From the NCBI GenBank assembly GCA_018971775.1, contig JAGXAB010000025.1:1-64000 (forward strand): DNA of 64,000 bases, read 5' to 3'. The translations under genes and the position numbers were made by a program. Each line of letters opens with the position of its first letter. Positions within the stretch are counted from its first letter, which is position 1. This DNA comes from Cyanobacteria bacterium REEB67. GTDB taxonomy: Bacteria > Cyanobacteriota > Vampirovibrionia > Obscuribacterales > Obscuribacteraceae. Under the pieces are notes generated by a model. The model was not told the origin of the DNA, did not search any database, and saw nothing but the letters and a program-made list of their open reading frames with translations. Shown piece by piece: positions 26,971 to 35,756 of the stretch.

Positions 26971-27849
26971 ATGGACAATATTTCAAACGACAGCGACTGG
27001 CTCGCACCCGTTCTGGTCGTCGAAGACAACGGTCTCAATCAAAAAGTAGCGATCCTTTTGCTAGAGCGGTTGGGCATGAAAGCTGAAATAGCAAAGAACG
27101 GCCTGGAAGCGATTGAAGCAATCAATCACCGTCAATTTTCAGTGATTTTGATGGATTGTCATATGCCCGAGATGGATGGCTTCGAAGCAACTGCCGCTAT
27201 TCGCGCCATTCAAGCCAGCCGCGGCGATTACACGCCAATCATCGCCGTCACCGCCCTGACTTCGGAAAACGACCGGCAGCGCTGCCTGGACGCAGGTATG
27301 GACGACTATCTCGCCAAGCCGATTGAAAAAGACCTTTTGAAAAATAAAATCGATTTGTGGCTGCAAAACGCTTTCAATCATCAAGAGAGCAACATACTGG
27401 ACCCACGCAAAGGTGCAGTCAGACCGACGCTCAGCCTGGTTGTCGATCCCGATATGCTAAATTTCGACGAGCTCGAGGAGTTTTACGGCAAGGCGCAGTT
27501 GAGCGAGCTCCTGCAAAATTTCATGGCTGAAACAAGAGAAAATATACTTCTCATCGAAACTCATTTACGAGACAAAGACGCTCAGGCAGCTCATGAGGCG
27601 GCGGCCAGGAGTAAAGCAGCCTGCACCGCACTCGGTGCCAGACAATTAGCCAGACTCTTCCAATTCCTTCAAGAAGCGGCGCTCAGAGCCGACTGGGTTG
27701 AAGCCTCCCAGACGTTTCTCTCCATTCAACACGCCTTTGCTCAGAACAAGAATCAGCTTCAATGCGGCATCATCACCGAGCAAAATCCACCCTTTTCCAG
27801 AGCCGATCCAGGCAATCAGGGGATATCCCCAACGACTACCCCAAAATAA
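26971..27849 (+). CDS. REC-HPt-like protein with HPt histidine replaced by Ala
   Basis: The 292-residue paralogue of the protein at 2145-2981 starts at ATG 26971 with GGGAGG upstream. The receiver is intact: VVEDN, phosphoacceptor Asp62 (ILMDCHMPEMDG) and Lys116 (LAKPIEK). The C-terminal domain keeps the fold (FDELEEFYGKAQLSELLQNF; ACTALGARQLARLFQFLQEA) but the position of the HPt histidine reads Ala212 in EAAARSKAACTALGA. A His lies one helical turn earlier (His208), so partial replacement is conceivable. It ends with a Pro-rich tail. It probably receives phosphate on REC but cannot relay it by the normal HPt route. Confidence 0.9.
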   Translation: MDNISNDSDWLAPVLVVEDNGLNQKVAILLLERLGMKAEIAKNGLEAIEAINHRQFSVILMDCHMPEMDGFEATAAIRAIQASRGDYTPIIAVTALTSENDRQRCLDAGMDDYLAKPIEKDLLKNKIDLWLQNAFNHQESNILDPRKGAVRPTLSLVVDPDMLNFDELEEFYGKAQLSELLQNFMAETRENILLIETHLRDKDAQAAHEAAARSKAACTALGARQLARLFQFLQEAALRADWVEASQTFLSIQHAFAQNKNQLQCGIITEQNPPFSRADPGNQGISPTTTPK

Positions 27850-28004
27850 CGAAGCCCAGACGCACAAGAACCCGCCTCTGCTGCACCTAGCGACAAGGGT
27901 GGCCACTGAATCGCTTCAGCCGCCCTTTAGGGGTTTTCCAGATTGCTGTTATTGCCCTCGGCTGCGAAGATTAGAGCAACAAAGATCCGCACGGAGACCA
28001 AATC

Positions 28005-29162
28005 ATGCCGAGAAAATCCAGGCAGTCCAACAACTCGCGCCCCAGTGCCACCAAAGCACTCGTACTGGCCGCGGGTGTCGGAACGAGACTCGACCCGCTC
28101 ACCAAGAGTGTACCCAAGCCACTCGTGCCGGTCGGCAATCGTCCTGTCATGGAGCATGTTTTGCGTTTGCTCAAAAGACACAATATCAATGATGTGTCGG
28201 CCAATCTGCATTACATGGCCGAGATGATCCCGGCTTATTTCGACGGCGTCAAAGATCTTGGTCAAAGCCTGCACTTCGTCCATGAAGAAACACTCTCCGG
28301 AGACGCAGGCGGCATGCGGGCCTGCAAAACCTTCTTAGAGGACAGCACCTTCGTTGTTTTAATGGGCGACATCATTACCGACATCGATCTATCTTTCGTC
28401 GTCGATAAACACAAGCGCTCCGGTGCCCTTGCATCGATCGCCTTGAAAACGGTCGATGACGTGCAACACTTCGGCGTAGCGCGTCTGAACAATGAGCATC
28501 GTATCGTCGAATTTCAGGAAAAACCGAAACCGGAAGAGGCGATTTCGAATCTAGCCTCCACCGGTATCTACGTTTTTGAACCGGAAATTTTCGACTATGT
28601 GCCGAGCAACGGCACCTATATGTTTGGCAATGAACTCTTTCCCAAGCTCCTGCGCATGGGCGTGCCGATCAATGGCGTCAGGGTCCTTGGCCACTGGTCC
28701 GACATCGGCACAATCAATACCTACAGACAGACTTGCTTCGATGCTATCAATGGCAGTATCGACATCGACATGCCGGCTAACCAGTACGACCCCTACACAC
28801 ATCGCCACGTCGATGTCGAAGGCACACTCCTGCTTGGTCGCAACTGCCAGATAAGCGCCGGCGTGAAAGTGCGCGGCAATGTCATCATCGGTGACGACTG
28901 TGCCATCGGCCCTGGTGTCACACTCGAAGACACGATCATCTGGCCCAACTCAAAAATCACCGCCGACTCGGTCTTGCGCGGCAGTATTGTCGGCAACAAT
29001 TGCCTCATTCCCGCCGGCACCTTTTACGAAGAAGCCACGGTCGTGCAGCAGAAAGCAGCGCAAGCAGCGCCGGATCTCACATCCAAACTGGCCAGACTGC
29101 GCCAGAACCATGCCGATCAAAACGGCTATCTCGGCAATTCGCGCGTCGACCGCTCAGCCTGA
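28005..29162 (+). CDS. Nucleotidyltransferase (NDP-sugar pyrophosphorylase) with hexapeptide domain
   Basis: The 385-residue enzyme activates a sugar 1-phosphate with an NTP. The N-terminal Rossmann-like domain has LAAGVGTRLDPLTKSVPKPL (nucleotide binding), GDAGGMRACK, metal-binding VLMGDIITDIDL and sugar-site EFQEKPKPEE. The C-terminal part is a left-handed beta helix of hexapeptide repeats (LLLGRNCQISAGVKVRGNVI, IGDDCAIGPGVTLEDTIIWP). This layout fits mannose-1-phosphate guanylyltransferase or glucose-1-phosphate thymidylyl/uridylyl/adenylyltransferase; the sequence alone does not decide the sugar. ATG 28005 is preceded by GGAGA. It probably feeds envelope or exopolysaccharide synthesis, in line with the GT4 and cyclic glucan genes. 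Confidence 0.92.
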   Translation: MPRKSRQSNNSRPSATKALVLAAGVGTRLDPLTKSVPKPLVPVGNRPVMEHVLRLLKRHNINDVSANLHYMAEMIPAYFDGVKDLGQSLHFVHEETLSGDAGGMRACKTFLEDSTFVVLMGDIITDIDLSFVVDKHKRSGALASIALKTVDDVQHFGVARLNNEHRIVEFQEKPKPEEAISNLASTGIYVFEPEIFDYVPSNGTYMFGNELFPKLLRMGVPINGVRVLGHWSDIGTINTYRQTCFDAINGSIDIDMPANQYDPYTHRHVDVEGTLLLGRNCQISAGVKVRGNVIIGDDCAIGPGVTLEDTIIWPNSKITADSVLRGSIVGNNCLIPAGTFYEEATVVQQKAAQAAPDLTSKLARLRQNHADQNGYLGNSRVDRSA

Positions 29163-29241
29163 AACCAGGCCGTTTGAAACTTTTGTAGACACCTGGCGTC
29201 GTCTGTCTTATAGAGACTTATACCAGAATCGGAGAGTAGTT

Positions 29242-29700
29242 ATGAACGTATTTGAATTTCTGACGGAAGAAGCACAATCGGTCGTCCGACGATTGAACGC
29301 CGTTGTCGAACACTACCCGGCCACCGCCGACTGGACATGGGACCAGGCTTTTGAAGAGACGAAGAAAGACATAAGCATGCTCACCGAGCACTTGAAAAAA
29401 GAAACAGTAATCGAGAGCAATGTCGGCGACGCCGCTCAGGCACTGGTCGAACCGATGAGTAAAGCGGCAGAACAGCGCAAAGATATCAACTCATCCGTCG
29501 ATAACGTCCTGATGATCCACGTCGATGAGGCCGGCTTCAAAGAAGGCGTAAAACAGATTGCCGAAAAATTGACCGACCATAACGAATTTTGCTCCAGAGA
29601 TTATTATCCACTGCTTCAAAAACATATTTCGGCCAACTCTCTGCAAAATATCCAAGACCAGCTGCAATTTAGCCTCCCGGGTGCAGCTCAGCAGAGCTAG
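29242..29700 (+). CDS. Hemerythrin-like (HHE) helical protein
   Basis: The 152-residue all-helical protein starts at ATG 29242 (GGAGAG upstream); the frame upstream overlaps the previous gene and is not coding. His-containing helices appear as MLTEHLKKE, VLMIHVDEAGFKE and LTDHNEFCSRDYYPLLQKHI. The last resembles the H-x-x-x-E-x-x-x-Y-P-L-L helix of hemerythrin HHE domains. The full diiron set (H-HxxxE-HxxxH-HxxxxD) is not obvious, so oxygen or iron binding is unproven. It is followed by HMA-like and iron-permease-like genes, which favours a metal or redox-stress role. Confidence 0.55.
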   Translation: MNVFEFLTEEAQSVVRRLNAVVEHYPATADWTWDQAFEETKKDISMLTEHLKKETVIESNVGDAAQALVEPMSKAAEQRKDINSSVDNVLMIHVDEAGFKEGVKQIAEKLTDHNEFCSRDYYPLLQKHISANSLQNIQDQLQFSLPGAAQQS

Positions 29701-29790
29701 CATGAGCCCTCCGGGTGTAGGATAAGTAATCTAGGCCCAGAAGCGAAAAAAAGCGAAAATGAGGCTAATAGTTGCAGCAGTGGGGTTTTT

Positions 29791-30396
29791 ATGCTCAGAT
29801 TGACGCCTATATCTCCCGGAGTCGTGCATTCCAGTCCCTACAGGACCAGGCTCAAAACGGCAAAATGGAGCGGTGCTACGGCCGATGACGTCGCCCTGGT
29901 CAAAGACGCCCTCGAGCGCGTACCGGGTGTGACGGAAGTGCGACCGATGTCCAGCGGCTTCGTCCTCGAACACCAAAGTCGTCCAGACGTGGTCGAAAAC
30001 ATCGGCGTGGCACTATCCGAGGTCTCGCCGGTCTTACTCGAGCATCTTACCGAAGATCCGCACGCCCATTCACGAAAAAACACAGGCAAAGCCGCCGAAA
30101 AAACGGCTGGCTGGCTGGAGAAACTGCAAGACGAAGCCGCTCATTACAATTTGCCCGACCTCACCGGCGTCAGTATGGCCGAAGCCGGGCCGATCGTGAA
30201 AAAAGCAATACCGGCACTGCTGGCCGGTGCTGGAGCACTACTGCTTCTCGAAGGAGAATCTCTCCTGGCCGGCGTTGGCCCCCTGGCTCTATTCTACTGG
30301 GCCTTCGACTACAACTGGAAGATGCGCCAGGAAAAAGCGATCGATGATGTTGCAGAAGAAGTAGGCCACGCCGTCGATGAAGTTGCTCAACGCTGA
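29791..30396 (+). CDS. HMA-like domain protein with hydrophobic hairpin
   Basis: In this 201-residue protein, residues about 10-85 (VVHSSPYRTRLKTAKWSG, VKDALERVPGVTEVRPMSSG) read like the ferredoxin-fold heavy-metal-associated domain found at the N-terminus of some P-type ATPases (V-x-H-x-x-P-x-R-x-R-L...GV-x-x-V). The metal-binding Cys pair is absent. The C-terminal third has a hydrophobic hairpin (AIPALLAGAGALLLLEGESL, GVGPLALFYWAFDY) and a charged tail. The next gene begins at its stop, so the two are coupled. It may be a remnant of, or regulator for, metal transport. No transporter core is present. Confidence 0.6.
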   Translation: MLRLTPISPGVVHSSPYRTRLKTAKWSGATADDVALVKDALERVPGVTEVRPMSSGFVLEHQSRPDVVENIGVALSEVSPVLLEHLTEDPHAHSRKNTGKAAEKTAGWLEKLQDEAAHYNLPDLTGVSMAEAGPIVKKAIPALLAGAGALLLLEGESLLAGVGPLALFYWAFDYNWKMRQEKAIDDVAEEVGHAVDEVAQR

Positions 30397-30397
30397 T

Positions 30398-30988
30398 ATG
30401 AGCAAGCGGTTCATAGTGCTCGAGCATGCCACCTTAAAATTCAATCGATTTTTAGGGACATCTTTTGCTCTGATCTGCGCCGTCGGCTTCCTGCTCCTCT
30501 GGGCCTGGTCACGATTTACAGACAGCAAATGGCATGACATGATAGGCGATCTCGCCGCCATGGTCGGCTTCATCAACCTTTTTACTATGCAACGCGCCCA
30601 GAATAAAGATCTTAAAGCGATCCATCTAAAACTGGACGAACTGATCGCCTCATCGGAGAGCGCCAGCAATCGCATGATTAAAATGGAGGAAGCACCCGAG
30701 CACATCCTCGACCAGATCCACGAAGTCTATCGCGAAGCTGCCCTTTCGGTAAAAAACGATCCGTCCCGGGCGACAATCAGTCTCGACGAAGCCGACGAAG
30801 TGATGAAAGTAATGCATCGGGACTTGCGCGAATTAGACGAAATCAGTGAGATGAAGGACATGACCGAGCGGGCCGATCTGAGGAAATTCGCGGACCTTGA
30901 TGCGGAGCATAACGCCGAGCACAACATAGATATGCGACCGCCCGGCGAAGTCAATCCCGGCGATGTCAAAGACGAACGCAAAAAATAG
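30398..30988 (+). CDS. Low-affinity iron permease-like membrane protein
   Basis: The protein has about 196 residues. The start is set at ATG 30398, 1 bp after the preceding stop; an ATG 21 bp earlier overlaps that gene. Two membrane helices (FLGTSFALICAVGFLLLWAW and MIGDLAAMVGFINLFTMQRA) are followed by Q-N-K-D-x-K-A-I-H-x-K-L-D-E-L-I. That is the signature end of the low-affinity iron permease (PF04120-like) family. A long acidic helical tail (about 85-196) with several His ends the protein. Family members are short and their transport role is not well proven. Neighbours (HMA-like, hemerythrin-like) agree with a metal theme. Confidence 0.75.
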   Translation: MSKRFIVLEHATLKFNRFLGTSFALICAVGFLLLWAWSRFTDSKWHDMIGDLAAMVGFINLFTMQRAQNKDLKAIHLKLDELIASSESASNRMIKMEEAPEHILDQIHEVYREAALSVKNDPSRATISLDEADEVMKVMHRDLRELDEISEMKDMTERADLRKFADLDAEHNAEHNIDMRPPGEVNPGDVKDERKK

Positions 30989-31003
30989 TGATCTACAGAG
31001 CAA

Positions 31004-31268
31004 CTATTTACCAAGCTTAGCACGCACATCCAGGGCCAGATCCAGATCGTTGCGCTGCCCGGGCAGGGTATCGTTGCGCCAGCGCTTCAGCTCATCAACT
31101 TTAGTATCACCTTCACGGCTGAGCTCATCCACCGACTTCTGTTGAGCGTCAATCATGCAATTGAGATATTGCTCGTCAAATTTGCTCTCCGGAAGGCTCG
31201 CCCCAGGCCCATTGTTCAGAGAAGGTCGAAACGACTAGAGAGGCCAGCACGGCAACTTTTTCTTTCAT
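31004..31268 (-). pseudogene. Small secreted protein gene with a frameshift at a G4 run
   Basis: Read on the minus strand from ATG 31268, the frame encodes MKEKVAVLASLVVSTFSEQW and runs into a stop after about 30 codons. The frame starting one base later gives a continuous KFDEQYLNCMIDAQQKSVDE and ELKRWRNDTLPGQRNDLDLA, ending at TAG 31004-31006. Removing one G from the GGGG run (CCCC at 31201-31204 on the plus strand) joins the two into a signal peptide with an A-W-A-S cleavage site and an 87-residue product. It is either a true frameshift or a sequencing error. No family is recognised. Confidence 0.55.
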
Positions 31269-31416
31269 GACAATCACCATATTCTGATCAAGAATCCACC
31301 CAGCGGTTCAGACCCAATTTTTAGCACAAAGTTTCCAAGCAGAAGCCAGACAGCGGCGGGAACGAAGCTAATAGCGTCCGGTCATCCCCTCTACACAAAT
31401 GCGGATCTTTCGTAAC

Positions 31417-31445
31417 AGCGCCTTACTTTTCGGTAGGGCGCTTTT
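31417..31445 (+). terminator. Orphan terminator-like hairpin upstream of xfp
   Basis: A 10-bp stem AGCGCCTTAC (31417-31426) with GTAGGGCGCT (31433-31442, one G-T pair), a 6-nt loop and TTTT. No plus-strand gene ends nearby (the last ends at 30988), so it may close a small RNA in 31281-31416 or act as a leader attenuator for xfp. Confidence 0.55.
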
Positions 31446-31553
31446 GCGATTGCAACGCCAGGCATCAGGGCTTTACGTACCTTCTTAACTCCACACCAGG
31501 AGCAGGACAGGCGCTAAAGTATAGCCAAAAGGATTCCCCAAGCGAGGGTAAAA

Positions 31554-33944
31554 ATGGTTGCGACACAAAACGCTCAAAAAAATTCTCTGACAGCGGCCAG
31601 ACCGTTGAGCGATGATCAGCTGCAAAAAATCAACGCCTACTGGCGAGCGGCCAACTATCTTTCGGTCGGTCAAATTTATTTGATGGCCAACCCGCTCTTG
31701 AAAGAGCCCCTAAAACTGGAGCACATCAAGCCTCGCTTGCTCGGCCACTGGGGCACCACTCCCGGTTTAAACTTCATGTACGCACACATGAACAGGCTGA
31801 TCAAAAAGCATGATTTGAACGCAATTTTTATCGCCGGACCGGGACATGGCGGCCCGGCCGTCGTGGCCAATACCTACCTTGAGCGCACCTATACCGAACT
31901 CTATCCAGCCATTACCGAGGATGAGTCCGGCCTGCAAAAACTCTTCAAGCAATTTTCCTTCCCCGGCGGCATACCGAGCCACGCCGCGCCAGACACCCCG
32001 GGCTCTATCCATGAAGGCGGAGAACTCGGCTACGCTCTCGTGCATGCCTATGGCGCCGTCATGGACAATCCGGATCTGATCGTCTGCTGCACCATTGGCG
32101 ATGGCGAAGCGGAAACCGGGCCTTTGGCGGCAAGCTGGCACTCGAACAAATTTATCTCCGCCGATGTGGACGGAGCGGTCCTGCCCATCCTCCATCTGAA
32201 CGGCTATAAAATCGCCGGCCCGACCGTGCTGGCACGCATACCACAAGACGAGCTGCAGGCTTTCTTCACCGGCCTCGGTTATGAACCTTTATTTGTAGAA
32301 GGGGACGACCCGCTCGTCATGCATCAGCTGATGGCTGCCACCATGGACAGTGCGCTGGCCAAGATTCAACACATTCAAAAAGAAGCTCGCCAGAATGGCG
32401 TCAAAGAAAGACCGCGCTGGCCGATGATTATTTTCCGCTCTCCTAAAGGCTGGACCGGCCCTAAAGTAGTGGACGGCAAAAAGATAGAAGGCACTTTCCG
32501 CGCTCACCAGGTGCCGCTCTCCGAGCTCAAGGCCAAACCGGAGCACATCAAGCTCCTGGAAGACTGGATGAAGAGCTATAAGCCGGAAGAACTCTTCGAA
32601 AACGGTAGATTGAAAGCCGAAATCGCCGAGCTTGCCCCGACCGGCGACCGGCGCATGGGAGCAAATCCACACGCCAATGGTGGCTTGCTTCTCAAAGAAT
32701 TGCTCATGCCGGATTTTCGCAACTACGCCGTCGAAGTAGAAAAGCCGGGAGCAGTCGATGGTGAAGCGACACGATTACTGGGCGAAATGCTGCGCGACGT
32801 GATCAGCAAAAATCCGCACAATTTCCGCATTTTCGGCCCAGACGAGACGAACAGCAACCGCCTCAACGCCGTTTTTGAAGTGACCGACCGCGCCTTCGAA
32901 GGCGAAATCATCAAGGACGACGATCACGTCAATCATCATGGCCGCGTCCTCGAAGTCTTGAGCGAGCACCTCTGTCAGGGCTGGCTCGAGGGGTATCTGC
33001 TAACTGGTAGGCACGGCTTTTTCTCCTGCTATGAAGCTTTTATCCATATCGTCGACTCGATGGTCAATCAACACGCAAAATGGTTGAAAGCGACACGCCA
33101 GATTGGCTGGCGGAGGCCGGTCGCCTCACTCAACTATTTGCTCACCTCGCATGTCTGGCGCCAGGACCACAATGGTTTCAGCCATCAAGACCCGGGCTTC
33201 GTCGATCATGTCGCCAATAAAAAATCAGAGGTGGTGCGCATTTATTTCCCGCCGGATGCAAATACCCTGCTCTCCGTCGCCGATCATTGCCTGCGCAGCC
33301 GGCATTACATTAATGTCATCGTCGCCGGTAAACAGCCCGCACCGCAGTGGCTCGATATGGAATCAGCAATCAAACATTGCACCGCCGGACTCGGCATCTG
33401 GGAGTGGGCAAGCACCGATACCGCCGAAGAAATCGACGCGGTCATGGCCTGCGCCGGCGACGTGCCCACCCTCGAAACCCTCGCGGCTGTTGACCTTTTG
33501 CGTCAACATGTGCCGGACATCAAATTGCGCGTCGTCAATGTCGTCGATCTGATGAGCCTGCAACCAGCCTCAGAGCACCCGCACGGTCTCAAAGACGTTG
33601 ACTTCGATGCGATCTTCACCAACGACAAGCCGGTTATCTTCGCCTATCACGGCTACCCGCTGCTCATTCACAAATTGACCTACAAGCGCAACAATCATGA
33701 CAACTTCCATGTACGCGGCTACAAAGAAGAAGGCACCACAACCACACCTTTTGACATGGTCGTGCTCAATGATCTCGATCGCTTCCACCTGGCCGCCGAT
33801 GTTGTCGACAGACTGCCGCGTCTGGCCAATCAAGCCGGTCGTCTCAAACAATTCTTCCGTGACAAATTGATCATGCATAAGCAATACATCATGGAACACG
33901 GCGAGGACATGCCGGAAATAAACGACTGGAAGTGGCCCTATTAG
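31554..33944 (+). CDS. xfp: Xylulose-5-phosphate/fructose-6-phosphate phosphoketolase
   Basis: The 796-residue ThDP enzyme is full length for the family. It cleaves xylulose 5-phosphate (and usually fructose 6-phosphate) with inorganic phosphate to acetyl phosphate plus glyceraldehyde 3-phosphate or erythrose 4-phosphate. Motifs include [33 protein letters not shown], the ThDP/Mg site [20 protein letters not shown] and the C-terminal [10 protein letters not shown]. It is 21 bp ahead of acetate kinase, which turns acetyl phosphate into acetate and ATP: a complete substrate-level phosphorylation shunt. Start ATG 31554 (GAGGG upstream). There is no sign of damage. Confidence 0.97.
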   Translation: MVATQNAQKNSLTAARPLSDDQLQKINAYWRAANYLSVGQIYLMANPLLKEPLKLEHIKPRLLGHWGTTPGLNFMYAHMNRLIKKHDLNAIFIAGPGHGGPAVVANTYLERTYTELYPAITEDESGLQKLFKQFSFPGGIPSHAAPDTPGSIHEGGELGYALVHAYGAVMDNPDLIVCCTIGDGEAETGPLAASWHSNKFISADVDGAVLPILHLNGYKIAGPTVLARIPQDELQAFFTGLGYEPLFVEGDDPLVMHQLMAATMDSALAKIQHIQKEARQNGVKERPRWPMIIFRSPKGWTGPKVVDGKKIEGTFRAHQVPLSELKAKPEHIKLLEDWMKSYKPEELFENGRLKAEIAELAPTGDRRMGANPHANGGLLLKELLMPDFRNYAVEVEKPGAVDGEATRLLGEMLRDVISKNPHNFRIFGPDETNSNRLNAVFEVTDRAFEGEIIKDDDHVNHHGRVLEVLSEHLCQGWLEGYLLTGRHGFFSCYEAFIHIVDSMVNQHAKWLKATRQIGWRRPVASLNYLLTSHVWRQDHNGFSHQDPGFVDHVANKKSEVVRIYFPPDANTLLSVADHCLRSRHYINVIVAGKQPAPQWLDMESAIKHCTAGLGIWEWASTDTAEEIDAVMACAGDVPTLETLAAVDLLRQHVPDIKLRVVNVVDLMSLQPASEHPHGLKDVDFDAIFTNDKPVIFAYHGYPLLIHKLTYKRNNHDNFHVRGYKEEGTTTTPFDMVVLNDLDRFHLAADVVDRLPRLANQAGRLKQFFRDKLIMHKQYIMEHGEDMPEINDWKWPY

Positions 33945-33965
33945 CCAAAAGACAGGATAAAAAAC

Positions 33966-35165
33966 ATGGGCATACTGGTCATAAACGCCGGTTCGAGCAG
34001 TCTCAAGCTGAGCTTTTTTAAGCAAGATGCAGGTACGGCGGCGGCGCTGGCCGAAAGCAAACCAGGTGAAACGATCATTATTCCCGATTGGGACCAAACG
34101 ATCGACCTGAGCAAAGACGGCGACCGAGCCGACGTACACAAAGAGTTTTTGCGTGCGACACTCTCCGCCCTCTGGCAGGGCGAAAGCGCCATACTGAACA
34201 GTCCGGATGAAATCAAAGCCGTCGGCCACCGCGTCGTGCATGGCGGCCCCAAATATGCCAGCAGTGTACTTGTCACCGATGAAGTGATAAGCGACCTGAA
34301 AAGCTATCACGACCTCGATCCCGTTCACGAACCAGCCAATACACGCGGTATCGAAGATGCTCGAGAGATCTTGCCCGACGCAAAACATGTCGCAGTCTTC
34401 GACACCGCCTATCACCACAACATGCCGCTTTCCTCACAGGTCTATGCCGGTCCCTATAGCTGGTACGAAGATCGGCAAATCAGACGATTCGGCTTCCACG
34501 GCATCAATCACGATTACTGCACCAGGCGCGTCGTCAAACTACTCGAACAGACGTCGCGCGGTCTTTCCTTCGCCGACAAATCGCGGGTGATCACCTGCCA
34601 CCTAGGTGGCGGCGCCTCACTCTGCGCTTCACTGAATGGCCATTCGCAAATGACGACGATGGGTTACACGCCGCTGGAAGGCCTGATGATGTGCACGCGC
34701 AGCGGCAGTATCGATCCCGGCTTGATTTTCATCTTGCTCAAGCAAGGCTACAGCCAGAATGAACTCTACGAAGTCCTCAATAAATCTTCCGGTTTGGCCG
34801 GCGTAAGCGGCGTCGGCGGGGACCTGCGCCTGGTGCAACAGGCCATAAATGAAGGCAACGAGCGTGCCAAGTTGGCCTTCGATATCTACACCCAGGGACT
34901 CTCCTCCAGTATCGCCGCTCTCATCCCTTATCTGGGGGGCCTGGATGCCCTCGTTTTTAGCGGCGGCATAGGTGAACACTCCCCCGCAGTCAGACAGGCC
35001 GCCTGCGACCGCCTGGCCTTTGCAGGCATACAAATAGACCCTGAGCGCAATCTCGCCAGTGAGAAAGAGCGCGACATCTCAGCGCCCAAAGCAGCCGTGC
35101 GCACCTTTGTCATCGCCGCCGGCGAAGAAGCGGCCATCGCTTCTGAATGCGATAAGTTTTTATAG
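33966..35165 (+). CDS. ackA: Acetate kinase
   Basis: The 399-residue ASKHA-fold kinase makes ATP and acetate from acetyl phosphate and ADP, reversibly. Motifs: VINAGSSSLKLSFF, GHRVVHGGPKY, RRFGFHGINHDYC, TCHLGGGASLCA, GLMMCTRSGSIDPGL and FSGGIGEHSPAVR. It is directly downstream of xfp and clearly in one operon (21-bp gap, ATG 33966 after GACAGGA). Its length and all active-site segments are normal. No phosphotransacetylase gene is visible here, so the pair serves phosphoketolase flux rather than acetyl-CoA. Confidence 0.97.
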   Translation: MGILVINAGSSSLKLSFFKQDAGTAAALAESKPGETIIIPDWDQTIDLSKDGDRADVHKEFLRATLSALWQGESAILNSPDEIKAVGHRVVHGGPKYASSVLVTDEVISDLKSYHDLDPVHEPANTRGIEDAREILPDAKHVAVFDTAYHHNMPLSSQVYAGPYSWYEDRQIRRFGFHGINHDYCTRRVVKLLEQTSRGLSFADKSRVITCHLGGGASLCASLNGHSQMTTMGYTPLEGLMMCTRSGSIDPGLIFILLKQGYSQNELYEVLNKSSGLAGVSGVGGDLRLVQQAINEGNERAKLAFDIYTQGLSSSIAALIPYLGGLDALVFSGGIGEHSPAVRQAACDRLAFAGIQIDPERNLASEKERDISAPKAAVRTFVIAAGEEAAIASECDKFL

Positions 35166-35310
35166 CCTTTCCATTTACGGCCTCAGCCTGGGTTTAAAGC
35201 TCAGTTTGCGGAAAATACGCTACCTTAACAAACATTCCGGAACCGAAGGTGCTGCTGACATGTCGGATAGCTTACGCAGACAGCAAACTGCAATAATGGA
35301 GATCCGCACA

Positions 35311-35682
35311 ATGTATAGCTCGCATCAATCCTGGACACCAGTCGTCAACAGCGCCGTAGAAGCCTACGCAGCGGAGGATTTTGAACTTGTCCGGGACCTC
35401 AAGAATATTTTATTCAAAGCCCTCGAGCGCGACGCAAAAGCCGGAGAGCTCGATTATGTCCTGGTTGCCGGCCTCGATCGCATCGCCCGCTGCTATACCC
35501 TCGACCGTAAATACGACAGAGCCGAGGAGATCCAGCAGAAAATCCTCAATACCCAGAAAAGTGTACTTGGCGCAAGCTCGACCGAAATCCTCAATACAGC
35601 CATGAAACTCTGCAATCTGGCCTATGCCAAAAACTTTAACGTGCCCGCTTACCAGAAGGTCGAGTGGCGCGCTGCTGCTTGA
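35311..35682 (+). CDS. Small TPR protein
   Basis: The 123-residue protein starts at ATG 35311, picked because GGAGA lies 8 nt upstream; ATGs at 35296 and 35260 are in frame but weaker. It holds two TPR-like hairpins: VAGLDRIARCYTLDRKYDRA with EEIQQKILNTQKSVLG, then TEILNTAMKLCNLAYAKNFN. The Y-D-R-A-E and L-G-A-S-S-x-E pattern matches the lineage's tetratricopeptide proteins. It lies in a short intergenic space after ackA with no evident terminator between. Function unknown. Confidence 0.7.
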   Translation: MYSSHQSWTPVVNSAVEAYAAEDFELVRDLKNILFKALERDAKAGELDYVLVAGLDRIARCYTLDRKYDRAEEIQQKILNTQKSVLGASSTEILNTAMKLCNLAYAKNFNVPAYQKVEWRAAA

Positions 35683-35756
35683 GACGGAACCTAGACTGAT
35701 ATTGGCGACAATATCGAGTATGATCGCCGTGAATTGCGCCTCCCCGGAGATTCACG

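Noticed and set aside
28879-29700. 273-codon version of the hemerythrin-like gene
   Set aside because: The first 121 codons overlap the pyrophosphorylase in another frame; ATG 29242 has GGAGAG upstream.
33570-34418. 282-codon minus-strand ORF across the xfp-ackA junction
   Set aside because: Antisense to two well-conserved enzymes; no domain or ribosome binding site.
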